NCBI GenBank assembly: GCA_946414315.1
Contig: CAMKNZ010000001.1
Location: 231,506-295,505, forward strand
From: an uncultured Clostridia bacterium
GTDB lineage: Bacteria; Bacillota; Clostridia; Christensenellales; Aristaeellaceae
Length of the DNA stretch: 64,000 nt
Direction of reading: 5' to 3'
Shown piece by piece: positions 48,234-56,423 of the stretch. The first letter of the stretch is position 1, and each line of letters starts with the position of its first letter. The notes under the pieces were generated by a model. That model saw nothing but the letters and a program-made list of their open reading frames with translations. It was not told where the DNA came from and did not search any database. The position numbers and the translations under genes are program-made.

Positions 48234-49952
48234 TTATTCCGGCTGTGCCGCTGTCAGGCTCTCATACGTCACCCCGTATTTTTCCGCAATATCCCGGGCA
48301 AAGGACTGTCCTTCCGGCGGAGCGATAATCATCCGGAAAGAGTGCTCCTTCCCCTTCGTCTCAGCCACCAGGGAAACGGCTTTCCCGTTCGTTGCGCCGG
48401 TGTTGATCACCGTATCCAGGTCCTGCGCCAGTTTGTGCATGTGCGTATTGTAGATTGTGCGGCTTCCCCTGCCGAGGATCGCCCGCACAGCATCCGCCGC
48501 GATGAAATACCCTTCCTCAAACGAGGTCGTGGAGAAGGTTTCGTTCAGCAGCAGCAGGCTGTCAGCCGTGGACTGGACGAACAGTTCCCGGAACCGGCGG
48601 CATTCCTCGCCCAGCCGGCCCAGGTCCAGCGTCTTGTCCTCGTCCGCAGGAAAGTGGGTCAGCACCCGGTCCACCGGATCATAGCGGAAAGAGGCCGCCG
48701 CCACCCGGATCCCGCTCTGGGCCAGAATGAAAAGCTGCCCCACCGCCTGGGTCACGGTGGTCTTACCGCCGCGGTTGGCGCCTGTCAGGATATAGACCCG
48801 CTTTTCTTCGTCAAAAGTCAGGTCGTTCGGAACCGTCGTCTCCGGACTGCCGCCGTCGATCAGCTTCAGGTTGTAGAAGCCTTCCGCCGCCATCCCTGCC
48901 GTCCGGTCTTTCTCCGGACGGACTTCCGGTTTGCAGAACTTCCATCCTGCCTGCTGCTTTTTCTCGAGATATTCCGCCCAGCGGGTATAGAACACCAGTT
49001 CGGGAATCAGGTCCGCCATTTCCCGGACGCTGACGTTCAGGTACTGCGCCAGGGTCTCCCTCAGTTTCCGGGCGATCCGGGAGGTCAGCATCGTCGCCGC
49101 GCTGTCCATCTGGCGCGGCACGTTGGCGGAACCGTCCGCTTCCGGGATCCGCGCCAGCGACATGGCCGCCAGGGGATTCCGCAGGATCACGGATGACTCG
49201 ACAAGCTGGCCGACGGACTCCAGCAGCCCCGTCTCCGTATTGGCCGGATAAAAAGCATAATCACCGCTCCAGTCCGCTTCTTTCCGGACGTCGTCCCGGG
49301 GATTCACGGAAGCCAGGAAATTCTTCAGCATACCGGATTTGGTGAACGGTTTCCCGTTAACGGAGACCAGGCCCATGCTGACCGCTTCGAACCGGTCGTT
49401 CAGGTTGATGCCTACCGTCAGGCTGCGGATCTCCGACGCGGAAACCCGCATCTCTTCCACATCCTTCCGAAGCGCTGCAAAACCCTGGTCCCGGTAGATC
49501 CGGTCCACCGTGTCCCGCAGGTTTGTCAGGCCTTCCGAACGCAGGTCTTTTTCCGACAGGCACTCCCGGATCGCTTCCACCGTCAGGATATAATCATGGT
49601 ATTCCTCAAGCCGGTGCATCAGGTCCCAGATGCCGGTCTCGTCTCCCTCGTGCCGGTTCACCACGCCGTAATCATAGAACATCTTGATTTTGTCCAGCAG
49701 CTTGGCCAGCCGCTCCCGGATCTCCGGATGGCGCAGCATATCCTCAAACACGTCGCTGCGGAAGGCTGCCACCCGCGGATCCGCCGTCAGGCTCATCATG
49801 ACGCGGCGCAGCAGCGGCACTTCCTGCGGCTGGGAAGCCACCTTTTCCGTCAGCGCGTCCAGGCCCAGGTCATGCCAGCTTTCTTCCGGAATTTCCCGGT
49901 AAGTGACTTCATCCTGATAAGGAAAAAGAATGCTCAGTTTGTTCTGTTTCAT
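48234..49952 (-). CDS. MutS-like ATPase (not canonical MutS)
   Basis: The 572-residue protein keeps only the MutS core-lever region and the C-terminal ATPase. The P loop reads TGANRGGKTT (about 390), compared with GPNMGGKST in MutS1. The Walker B is LLLLNETFSTTSFEEG, and THMHKLAQDLD follows. The mismatch-binding domain I (GxFYE) is absent, so classical mismatch repair is unlikely. It resembles the MutS-like proteins of Clostridia with unknown role, related to the MutS2/MutS4-5 groups. No Smr nuclease tail is seen. Promoter unclear. Confidence 0.78.
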   Translation of the reverse strand: MKQNKLSILFPYQDEVTYREIPEESWHDLGLDALTEKVASQPQEVPLLRRVMMSLTADPRVAAFRSDVFEDMLRHPEIRERLAKLLDKIKMFYDYGVVNRHEGDETGIWDLMHRLEEYHDYILTVEAIRECLSEKDLRSEGLTNLRDTVDRIYRDQGFAALRKDVEEMRVSASEIRSLTVGINLNDRFEAVSMGLVSVNGKPFTKSGMLKNFLASVNPRDDVRKEADWSGDYAFYPANTETGLLESVGQLVESSVILRNPLAAMSLARIPEADGSANVPRQMDSAATMLTSRIARKLRETLAQYLNVSVREMADLIPELVFYTRWAEYLEKKQQAGWKFCKPEVRPEKDRTAGMAAEGFYNLKLIDGGSPETTVPNDLTFDEEKRVYILTGANRGGKTTVTQAVGQLFILAQSGIRVAAASFRYDPVDRVLTHFPADEDKTLDLGRLGEECRRFRELFVQSTADSLLLLNETFSTTSFEEGYFIAADAVRAILGRGSRTIYNTHMHKLAQDLDTVINTGATNGKAVSLVAETKGKEHSFRMIIAPPEGQSFARDIAEKYGVTYESLTAAQPE

Positions 49953-50089
49953 GACGTCTGCCTCTTCATACAGGATTCTTCCTTCTGATTATATCCGAAC
50001 GGTATCCCTGCGTAAAGCCCGGAGCCTTCGCGGATGACAGCGGCCCGGCCTTGTGATACAATATTTCCCGGCCGGAAGGAGGGTTCCCC

Positions 50090-50563
50090 ATGGGTAAACA
50101 GGACAAGACCAACTGCATGCGCGTGCTGGAGAGCAAAAAGATTCCCTATACGCCTCATCTGTACGAAGCGGATCCTTCCCTGAGCGGGGAAGATATCGCG
50201 CACATCCTGGGAGAGGAACCTTCCCAGGTTTTCAAAACCCTGGTCACCGTCGGCAAGCCCCAGCGGTATTATGTGTTTGTAATCCCGGTAAACGCTGAAC
50301 TGAACCTGAAAAAGGCGGCCTCCGCCGTCGGGGAGAAATCCGTCAGCATGATCCCCCAGCGGGACCTGCTGCCCCTGACGGGCTACGTTCACGGCGGCTG
50401 TTCCCCGATCGGGATGAAAAAACGCTTCCCTTCGTATATCCATCAGAGTGCTGCCGGGCTGGACCGGATCTTTGTCAGCGCGGGCCGCGTTGGCTGCCAG
50501 GCGGAACTCGCCCCGGGCGACCTGATCCGTGTCGCGGAACTGAAAACCGCCGATCTGGTTTGA
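50090..50563 (+). CDS. ybaK: Cys-tRNA(Pro)/aminoacyl-tRNA deacylase (YbaK-type)
   Basis: The 157-residue protein is a YbaK/EbsC-type editing enzyme: NCMRVLESKKIPYTPHLYE at the start, AHILGEEPSQVFKTLV near 40-55 with the conserved Lys, VIPVNAELNLKKAA, and GGCSPIGMKKRFPSYI near 100-115. YbaK removes mischarged cysteine from tRNA(Pro). It stands upstream of the third NAGPA gene, whose promoter overlaps its stop codon. ATG follows GGAAGGAGGG. Confidence 0.92.
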   Translation: MGKQDKTNCMRVLESKKIPYTPHLYEADPSLSGEDIAHILGEEPSQVFKTLVTVGKPQRYYVFVIPVNAELNLKKAASAVGEKSVSMIPQRDLLPLTGYVHGGCSPIGMKKRFPSYIHQSAAGLDRIFVSAGRVGCQAELAPGDLIRVAELKTADLV

Positions 50564-50589
50564 CATCCGAAGGCGCTGCATGATAAATT
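50560..50589 (+). promoter_or_regulatory. Promoter of the NAGPA-3/Lgt-like operon
   Basis: TTGACA (50560-50565) overlaps the YbaK stop codon; TAAATT (50584-50589) follows after 18 bases. Confidence 0.55.
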
Positions 50590-50648
50590 ATAGAGTAATG
50601 ATTTTGTGATTTTTCCGCCGGAAAACGGCGTTGACGGAGGAATGAACG

Positions 50649-51674
50649 ATGAAGAAAAACCGGACCCTGCTGTGGCTGATTCCCCTGATCCTTCTGCTGC
50701 TGCTGATTCCGTTCATTGTGCCTTCCTCCCTCTCCGTGGCAGGTGCGGAATCCGATCTGCCCGTATATCAGCCTGTCGTTCTCACCAATCCCGATCCGGG
50801 ACCGGTCCCGACGAAAGAAATCGAATGGAAAAACAATACAAAACGCGAAAAAGTGCTCTACGCTCCCCATGTGAACGCCTTCACCAGAAATGAGAAAGGC
50901 CTTCCCTGCAGTTATCAGGACGGAACGATCTCCGTTAAGATGGAAGAGCGGATCATCCAGAACACCCGGGTCATATTTACCTGGGTACAGATTGCAGATC
51001 CCAGCCAGTTCCGCGCCCAGTTCACTGAGCCTTATCCGTCGGAAGGCGCCATGTATGCCACCAAACTGGCCGAGCGGGAACATGCCGTCCTGACCATGAA
51101 CGGCGATTACTGCGTCGGCGTCAGGTCGGGCGTTGTGATCCGGAACGGAACAGAATACCGCCGGGTCGAGGCAGGCAAATATGACCTGCTGATTGTCGAC
51201 GACGAAGGAAACTTCCATATCTTCCGCGCACCCCAGCTCAGCGATATCGATCCCTATTACGGGAGTATCCTTCACAGTTTTGTCTTCGGACCCGCCCTCA
51301 TCATCGACGGCGAACTGGTGGATATCGGCACCGAACACGATTATGTGCCCAATTCAACATTCAAAAAGAAAGCCCAGCGCCAGATCCTCTGCCAGATGGA
51401 TACCCTGAGCTATCTGATCATCACCACCGAAGGTCCTGAACAGAGCAAGGACGGCGGATTTACCCTGTATGACGCGGCGCAGCTTGCCTATGACTGCGGC
51501 GCGAAACAGGCCTATACCATGGACGGAGGTTCCTCCACCTGGCTTGTGCTTGGCACAGAACAGATCAATAATTCCAACCGCCGGAATCTCCGGAGGATCA
51601 CCGATATCGTCTACTTCGTCACTGCTGAACCGGATCCTGATCCTGTCGTTGATCCAGTCGGAGAGACGCCGTAA
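50649..51674 (+). CDS. Membrane-anchored phosphodiester glycosidase (NAGPA/DUF2233), paralogue 3
   Basis: The 341-residue protein has an uncleaved-looking N-terminal membrane helix (LLWLIPLILLLLLIPFIV, residues 8-25) and a NAGPA domain with MNGDYCVGVRSGVVIRNG (about 155-172), HSFVFGPALIIDGE and AYTMDGGSSTWLVL (about 288-301). It is only distantly related to the tandem pair at 20341-22352, so the window has two separate lineages of this enzyme. The pairing with an Lgt-like gene 15 bases downstream suggests a role in envelope lipid or glycan processing. Substrate unknown. Confidence 0.86.
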   Translation: MKKNRTLLWLIPLILLLLLIPFIVPSSLSVAGAESDLPVYQPVVLTNPDPGPVPTKEIEWKNNTKREKVLYAPHVNAFTRNEKGLPCSYQDGTISVKMEERIIQNTRVIFTWVQIADPSQFRAQFTEPYPSEGAMYATKLAEREHAVLTMNGDYCVGVRSGVVIRNGTEYRRVEAGKYDLLIVDDEGNFHIFRAPQLSDIDPYYGSILHSFVFGPALIIDGELVDIGTEHDYVPNSTFKKKAQRQILCQMDTLSYLIITTEGPEQSKDGGFTLYDAAQLAYDCGAKQAYTMDGGSSTWLVLGTEQINNSNRRNLRRITDIVYFVTAEPDPDPVVDPVGETP

Positions 51675-51689
51675 GGAGGATCATTCGCC

Positions 51690-52778
51690 ATGAACCACCC
51701 CATCCTGACCCTCGGGCCGCTGAACGTCACTCCTTTCGGACTGACTGTTTTTGCCGGCGTCCTCTGCGGCGTGCTGCTTTCCCTGCGCAAAAAAGAGAAC
51801 GGTCCTGTCCTGCCCTTTGTGATCCTCGGCGCCCTGCTCATCGGTCACATGTGGTGGGCATTTTTCTGTCCGCCCGGCTATACAGCGCAGGCGGGCACCG
51901 CAGCAACCGTGCTCCGCATCTGGAACGGCGGCTATACGCTGTACGGTGCGCTGTTCGGCGGGTTCCTCGGCGCCGTCATCGGCTCGAAGCTTTCCCGGCT
52001 TGATCTTACAGCAACCCTGGATTCCCTTGCCCCCGGAGCCTGCGCCGTGCTGGTTTTCTGCCGGCTCGGCGAGTATTTCACAGGTCAGGGATACGGCGAT
52101 ATGGTGGAAAATGAAGCGCTCTGGTTCCTGCCGGTTTCATTCTGCACCTGCCAGGAGGAAGGATACCAGGAGTGGAGCTATGCGGTCTGGGCCTGGGAAG
52201 CCATTGCCGCGCTGATCCTGCTGATCCTGCTGCTGCTTCGCGCCCGCAAAGCCCTTCGCGGCCAGCAGGCTGTGCTCTTTGTCACCGGTCTCGGCGCAAG
52301 TCAGATCCTGCTGGAGCAGATGCGGAACGATGATTTCGTGCGTCTGAATCCTTTCGTCCGTTTTTCGCAGATCGCCGCCCTGGTTTCCATCATCGCGGTC
52401 CTGATTCTGCTGGTTGTCCGCCGGAAGCCCGGAAAGAAAACTGTGATCGCCTCCTTTGCAGAACTGGTTTTTGCTTCCCTTGCCATTGCTTTCGCAGAAT
52501 TTGTTTTTGAAAAACCCCAGTTCCTGCCCGCGTTCTACGCGTCCTTTATTGCCTGCGTCATCGGCTTCGGCTTCCTCCTGTGGCTGTTTGTCGGAAAGCG
52601 CTGTCTTCCCGCAGCAGCCGCCTTCATCCTGGCGTCCGCTGCCCTGTTGGCTGTTTATATCGCAGACCAGTGGCAGGATGGTTCCTGGCTGATTTATGGC
52701 ATGATGGCCCTGGCTTTGGTCGCTCTTTCTTCGGTCGTTTACCTGAATGCCCGCCGTCCGCTCCCTTCCCGGTCCTGA
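51690..52778 (+). CDS. Prolipoprotein diacylglyceryl transferase-like protein
   Basis: The 362-residue membrane protein has Lgt-like features in its first 230 residues: LGPLNVTPFGLTVFAGVLCG, GGYTLYGALFGGFLGAVIG and a CRLGEYFTGQGYG motif (about 128-140) at the position of the Lgt catalytic loop GRxGNFxNxExxG. The loop departs from the consensus (Cys for Gly, Glu for the middle Asn), so transferase activity is uncertain. The C-terminal 130 residues add four more membrane helices, making it longer than the usual 270-residue Lgt. It may be a divergent paralogue of a housekeeping Lgt elsewhere. Ends at a terminator. Confidence 0.75.
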   Translation: MNHPILTLGPLNVTPFGLTVFAGVLCGVLLSLRKKENGPVLPFVILGALLIGHMWWAFFCPPGYTAQAGTAATVLRIWNGGYTLYGALFGGFLGAVIGSKLSRLDLTATLDSLAPGACAVLVFCRLGEYFTGQGYGDMVENEALWFLPVSFCTCQEEGYQEWSYAVWAWEAIAALILLILLLLRARKALRGQQAVLFVTGLGASQILLEQMRNDDFVRLNPFVRFSQIAALVSIIAVLILLVVRRKPGKKTVIASFAELVFASLAIAFAEFVFEKPQFLPAFYASFIACVIGFGFLLWLFVGKRCLPAAAAFILASAALLAVYIADQWQDGSWLIYGMMALALVALSSVVYLNARRPLPSRS

Positions 52779-52807
52779 TTTATACGTTTTAAGGAGCCTT
52801 TTTCATG

Positions 52808-52830
52808 GCTGTTCTTCGGAACAGCTTTTT
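52808..52830 (+). terminator. Terminator of the NAGPA-3/Lgt-like operon
   Basis: GCTGTTC/GAACAGC stem with the stable TTCG tetraloop and a T run. Confidence 0.85.
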
Positions 52831-52846
52831 CTTTTTAAAAAAACAG

Positions 52847-52890
52847 TTGACAGTCATATTGTTTTAGTGTACTATTTACCTCGTACACTA
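52847..52890 (+). promoter_or_regulatory. Promoter with YtrA-type operator
   Basis: TTGACA (52847-52852), 17 bases, TACTAT (52870-52875). The -10 box is overlapped by the palindrome TAGTGTAC-N10-GTACACTA (52865-52890), the form of operator used by YtrA-type GntR repressors. It precedes the GntR gene itself, so autorepression is expected. Confidence 0.82.
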
Positions 52891-52912
52891 TGTCACTGCG
52901 AAGGAGGTTCTT

Positions 52913-53278
52913 ATGGAATACGATCCCATGAGCCCCATCTGGCTTCAGGTTGTGAACCGGATCAAAGGCTCGATCGCGACCGGAAAGCTCAGCCCCGGGG
53001 AAAAGATGCCCGGCGGCCGGGATCTGGCGGTTCAGTATTCAATCAATCCGAACACAGCGGCCCGTGTGTATCAGGAGCTGGAACGTGCCGGCCTGTGCGA
53101 GACGCGGCGCGGTATGGGTACCTATGTGACCGGAGATGCGGAGCGGATCGTGCTTTTGCGGACACAGATGGCGTCAGACGCCGCCGGCCGGTATCTCCGG
53201 GATCTGAAAAACCTGGGCCTGTCCCGGGCGGACGCGGTCCGGCTGCTGAATGAAAAGGAGGAAAACGAAAATGCTTGA
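52913..53278 (+). CDS. GntR-family regulator, YtrA type
   Basis: The 121-residue protein has the winged helix (PIWLQVVNRIKGSIATGKLSPGEKMPGGRDLAVQYSINPNTAARVYQELE in sequence order, quoted in part as key motifs SPGEKMPGGRDLA and NPNTAARVY) and a short C-terminal helical tail, as in YtrA. Such regulators repress ABC transporter operons that respond to cell-wall antibiotics. Its stop overlaps the ATPase start by eight bases. The operator described above is in its own promoter. Confidence 0.92.
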   Translation: MEYDPMSPIWLQVVNRIKGSIATGKLSPGEKMPGGRDLAVQYSINPNTAARVYQELERAGLCETRRGMGTYVTGDAERIVLLRTQMASDAAGRYLRDLKNLGLSRADAVRLLNEKEENENA

Positions 53279-53975
53279 AAGCAGGGAACTGACCAAGAAG
53301 TTCGGCGCGAAAACCGCCGTTGACCAGGTCTCCGTCTCCATGGAGCCCGGCCATATCTACGCGATGCTGGGGCCGAACGGCAGCGGCAAAACCACCTGGA
53401 TGAAGATGGCTGCCGGTCTCATCAAACCCACCTCCGGTGAAGTGTTTTTCGCCGGCCAGCCGGTCGGCATCGCCAGCCGGAAAGAAGTTGCCTATATGTC
53501 CACCGAACCGTATTTCTATGCCTGGATGTCCATCGAGGATGCCGGAAAATATTACGCGGATTTCTTTGAAGACTTCTCCATGGAGCACTTCCTCAATATG
53601 CTCCATACCATGGACCTGAACGAGAAAGACAAAATCCGCAACCTGTCCAGCGGTATGGTGGCAAAGATGAAGATCGCCCTGACGCTGGCCCGGGATGCCC
53701 GGGTATATATGCTGGACGAGCCTTTCAACGGCATCGACCTGCTGGCCCGGGATGAGATCCGTTCCGCCATCCTGGAAGCTGCGGCTCCCGGAAAACTGCT
53801 GCTTTTGTCCAGTCACCTGGTCGAGGAAATGGAAGCCATCGCGGACCGGGCAGTCTTTATCCGCAAAGGAAAACTGGTTGAGGTCCGGGATCTGGAGAAG
53901 ATGCGTGAAACCGACGGCGTCTCCATGGCAGACCGCTACCGCGAGATCTTCGGTCACGGGGAGGTGCAGGCATAA
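53271..53975 (+). CDS. ABC transporter ATP-binding protein
   Basis: From ATG 53271, after AAGGAGG, the protein has 234 residues. It carries GPNGSGKTT (Walker A, about 37-45), RNLSSGMVAKMKIAL (signature, LSSGM instead of LSGGQ), YMLDEPFNG (Walker B) and the SHLVEEME switch. The altered signature is common in the CcmA/YtrB-like exporters with separate permeases. The gene overlaps the regulator and the permease, so all three are one coupled unit. Probably exports or senses a membrane-active compound. Confidence 0.92.
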   Translation: MLESRELTKKFGAKTAVDQVSVSMEPGHIYAMLGPNGSGKTTWMKMAAGLIKPTSGEVFFAGQPVGIASRKEVAYMSTEPYFYAWMSIEDAGKYYADFFEDFSMEHFLNMLHTMDLNEKDKIRNLSSGMVAKMKIALTLARDARVYMLDEPFNGIDLLARDEIRSAILEAAAPGKLLLLSSHLVEEMEAIADRAVFIRKGKLVEVRDLEKMRETDGVSMADRYREIFGHGEVQA

Positions 53976-54715
53976 TGCTTCGTCTTTTGAAATATGAACT
54001 GAGAAAAACACAGTTTTCCAAACTGATCCTGCTGGGGATCACCCTCGTTGCCCAGGCTGTTTTCCTGGCCGGCCTGTGGGGCAAAAAAGAAGACACGCTC
54101 GCGATCGGCGCTTTCCTGCTCTTCGCCATTGCCATCGTCGGCATCGCTTTAATGGGAATCCTGAGCGTCGTAACGCTGCATCGGGACATGAACACCAAAC
54201 AAGGCTACATGCTCTTCATGACGCCCAACAGCTGCTATAGGATCCTCGGAGCCAAGGTGATCGAATGCGCCCTCTCCCTGCTGCTTGCCGGCGCGTTCTT
54301 CTTCGGGCTGGGCTATCTGGATTTCTCCCTGATCCTGGGTGAGGGAACCAACAAACAGCTCTGGGATATGTTTAACCAGATGGTCCGGACCATCAATCAG
54401 CATATCGTCCTGGATGCACCCCATATCTCCGCCCTGATCTTCGAGATCATCGCTACCTGGCTGTGCACGATCACCACCGCCTATCTGGCCGACGTGATCT
54501 CCTCTTCCCTGCTGAACGGGAAAAAAGGCGGCCTGCTGATCACCTTCCTGATCTTCCTCCTGCTGAATTACGGGATCAGCAAACTTCTCCAGCTGGTGCC
54601 TTCCACCATCGGCGTCATCCCGGTGCTGCTCTGGCAGGGCGTGATTGCCCTGGTGCTGGCCGGTATCATGTATGTGATCACCGCCCGCCTGATGGAGAAA
54701 TACCTGAGCGTATGA
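53975..54715 (+). CDS. ABC transporter permease
   Basis: A 246-residue membrane protein with six helices in the ABC-2 export pattern: RLLKYELRKTQFSKLILLG at the start, then segments with VTLHRDMNTKQGYMLFMTPN (an amphipathic coupling-type stretch near 72) and a C-terminal VLLWQGVIALVLAGIMYVITARLMEKYLSV region. It starts within the stop codon of the ATPase gene (TAATG), showing coupling. It pairs with the ATPase to form a homodimeric exporter. Substrate unknown; YtrA-type context suggests a peptide antibiotic or lipid. Confidence 0.85.
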   Translation: MLRLLKYELRKTQFSKLILLGITLVAQAVFLAGLWGKKEDTLAIGAFLLFAIAIVGIALMGILSVVTLHRDMNTKQGYMLFMTPNSCYRILGAKVIECALSLLLAGAFFFGLGYLDFSLILGEGTNKQLWDMFNQMVRTINQHIVLDAPHISALIFEIIATWLCTITTAYLADVISSSLLNGKKGGLLITFLIFLLLNYGISKLLQLVPSTIGVIPVLLWQGVIALVLAGIMYVITARLMEKYLSV

Positions 54716-54767
54716 TTGTTAAAAAACACAGAAATTGATCGATTTAATCAGCATTTCGGAGAATAGT

Positions 54768-54800
54768 AAAGCTTTCTGCCTACAATCGGCGGAAAGCTTT
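54768..54800 (+). terminator. Terminator of the GntR-ABC operon
   Basis: A 13-base stem (54768-54780 with 54788-54800, including a G-T pair) followed by TCTTTTT. Confidence 0.75.
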
Positions 54801-54821
54801 TCTTTTTGACCTTTTATTTCT

Positions 54822-54849
54822 TTGACTTTCTTTGACTATTGAGTATACT
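54822..54849 (+). promoter_or_regulatory. Promoter of the Hsp20 gene
   Basis: TTGACT (54822-54827), 16 bases, TATACT (54844-54849). Neither a CIRCE element nor a CtsR box was seen. Confidence 0.65.
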
Positions 54850-54952
54850 ATAATCAGCGCTTGAGAGAGCGGGGTGGCTGACGACCACGGAAAGAAACTT
54901 ACCCGGAACCGGAATAAGGACGGAACCGGATCAAAAGAATGGAGGGTTTGAT
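54850..54952 (+). promoter_or_regulatory. Untranslated leader of the Hsp20 gene
   Basis: A leader of about 95 bases with GTGG/CCAC hairpin and repeated GGAACCGG/GGAACCGGA units around the ribosome site region. It could fold over the start site, as RNA thermometers of small heat-shock genes do, but no standard thermometer motif was recognised. Confidence 0.3.
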
Positions 54953-55408
54953 ATGAGTACTTTCCTGCCTGCTGTTTTCGGTGAAAATATGATGGACCTG
55001 TTTGATGATTTCGACCGTGATTTCTTCCGCGGCTTCGGCCGTCCGGAACGGATGCTTTACGGCAAGAACGCGCCCCGGATGATGAAGACGGATGTAAAGG
55101 AAACGGACGAAGGTTATGAACTGGCTGTCGATCTGCCCGGCATGAAGAAGGAAGAGATCCATCTGGATCTGCAGAACGGCTGCCTGACCATCTCCACGGA
55201 AAAGAACCTGGAGAACAAGGAAGAAAAGCACGGCAAGATCCTGCGCCAGGAACGCTATACCGGCACCATGCAGCGCAGCTTCTACGTCGGCGAAAACCTG
55301 ACGGAAGAGGATGTGCAGGCCAAGTATGAGGACGGCGTCCTGACAATCACCCTGCCGAAGAAGGAAGCCAAAAAGGTTCCCGAAAAGAAACAGATCCTGA
55401 TCGCATAA
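54953..55408 (+). CDS. Hsp20/alpha-crystallin small heat-shock protein
   Basis: A 151-residue chaperone with a DDFDRDFFRGFGR N-terminal arm, the alpha-crystallin core (MKTDVKETDEGYELAVDLPGMKKEEIHLDLQNGCLTI), GNILRQERYTGTMQRSFYVGENL (key residues R, Y and F), and DGVLTITLPKKEAKK with the C-terminal I-x-I-like end ILIA. It holds unfolding proteins without ATP. Single gene behind its own promoter and a leader, ended by a terminator shared with trxB. Confidence 0.94.
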   Translation: MSTFLPAVFGENMMDLFDDFDRDFFRGFGRPERMLYGKNAPRMMKTDVKETDEGYELAVDLPGMKKEEIHLDLQNGCLTISTEKNLENKEEKHGKILRQERYTGTMQRSFYVGENLTEEDVQAKYEDGVLTITLPKKEAKKVPEKKQILIA

Positions 55409-55420
55409 TACTTGCCGGAC

Positions 55421-55452
55421 AAAGGAGCGGCTCGCCTGAGCCGCTCCTTTTT
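55421..55452. terminator. Bidirectional terminator between Hsp20 and trxB
   Basis: AAAGGAGCGGCTC pairs with GAGCCGCTCCTTT around GCCT, with T and A runs on each side; it overlaps the trxB stop by two bases. Confidence 0.88.
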
Positions 55453-56365
55453 ATAATGAATCAATATACCTGCATGCTGCCAGCGCAGCCGTTGCGCCGT
55501 CTGCGGCGGCGGTTGTCAGCTGCCTCACCGTCTTGCTGCGGCAGTCCCCTGCCGCGAAGATCCCGGGGGTCTTTGTCTCGCAGCGCTCGTCGCTGTCAAA
55601 ATAACCCCACTTGTTCAGGTCCGCCAGGTGTGCGAAGGCGTCGTTTTCCGGGATCAGGCCGATGGCGACGAACAGGCCGTCGCAGGAAATCTTCTGTTCT
55701 TCTCCCCCGGCCTGCGGCCGCACGCTCACGCTTTTCAGGATGCCTTCTTCCGTATTCAGCGCCGTAATCTTCACACCGGTCAGTTTTTCCACGTTCGAAC
55801 GGGCAAAGAGGATCTCCTGCAGTTTCTTCTCGCCGGTAAACTCCGGCAGGTCCTGCAGCATGATTACCTTTTCGCATTTGCCGGAAAGCAGGATCGCTTC
55901 CTGCAGGGCGGAATTCCCGCCGCCGGCAACACAGACCGTCCTGCCGGTATAGAAATCACCGTCGCAGACGGCACAGAAGCTGATCCCTTCGCCGACCAGC
56001 TCGTTTTCCCCGGGCAGACCCAGCATCCGGTGCTTCACGCCGGCGGCTATGATCACCGCCTTCGCGTCCCGTTCCAGCCCGTCGTCCGTAAAGACCCGCT
56101 TAAAGCTCCCATGGTCCTCGATCCGGATCACCTCCGCCAGGTCCACTTCGGCGCCCTGGGCCATAATCTGGTCCAGCAGCGCCTCTGCATATTCGTTTCC
56201 GCTCATCTGGGCGGTTCCCGGCCAGTTTTCCACCTTCGGGCTGTAGGTGATCTGTCCTCCGAAGCCGTGCTTCTCCAGCACCAGCGCGTTCTTTCCGTTC
56301 CGCTGCGCATACAGCGCCGCCGTCATGCCTGCCGGGCCTCCGCCGACCACGATAATGTCTGTCAT
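55451..56365 (-). CDS. trxB: Thioredoxin reductase
   Basis: From ATG 56365, after CGGAGGAAG, the protein has 304 residues; a longer in-frame start lacks a ribosome site. It contains VGGGPAGMTAALYA (FAD), the redox centre CAVCDG near residue 136, GGGNSALQEAILLS (NADPH site), and GIFAAGDC at about 280. It would reduce thioredoxin with NADPH or ferredoxin-linked flavin. It follows nrdD, whose C terminus is a thioredoxin-like domain, so it probably recycles that domain or the class III reductase's partner. Confidence 0.93.
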   Translation of the reverse strand: MTDIIVVGGGPAGMTAALYAQRNGKNALVLEKHGFGGQITYSPKVENWPGTAQMSGNEYAEALLDQIMAQGAEVDLAEVIRIEDHGSFKRVFTDDGLERDAKAVIIAAGVKHRMLGLPGENELVGEGISFCAVCDGDFYTGRTVCVAGGGNSALQEAILLSGKCEKVIMLQDLPEFTGEKKLQEILFARSNVEKLTGVKITALNTEEGILKSVSVRPQAGGEEQKISCDGLFVAIGLIPENDAFAHLADLNKWGYFDSDERCETKTPGIFAAGDCRSKTVRQLTTAAADGATAALAACRYIDSL

Positions 56366-56423
56366 CGTACTTCCTCCGAAAAAAAGGGACGCGGCCGCGT
56401 CCCCATGTTTTTTTGTCGTCAGA

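Noticed and set aside
54850..54952. CIRCE heat-shock operator before the Hsp20 gene
   Set aside because: The required TTAGCACTC-N9-GAGTGCTAA is absent.
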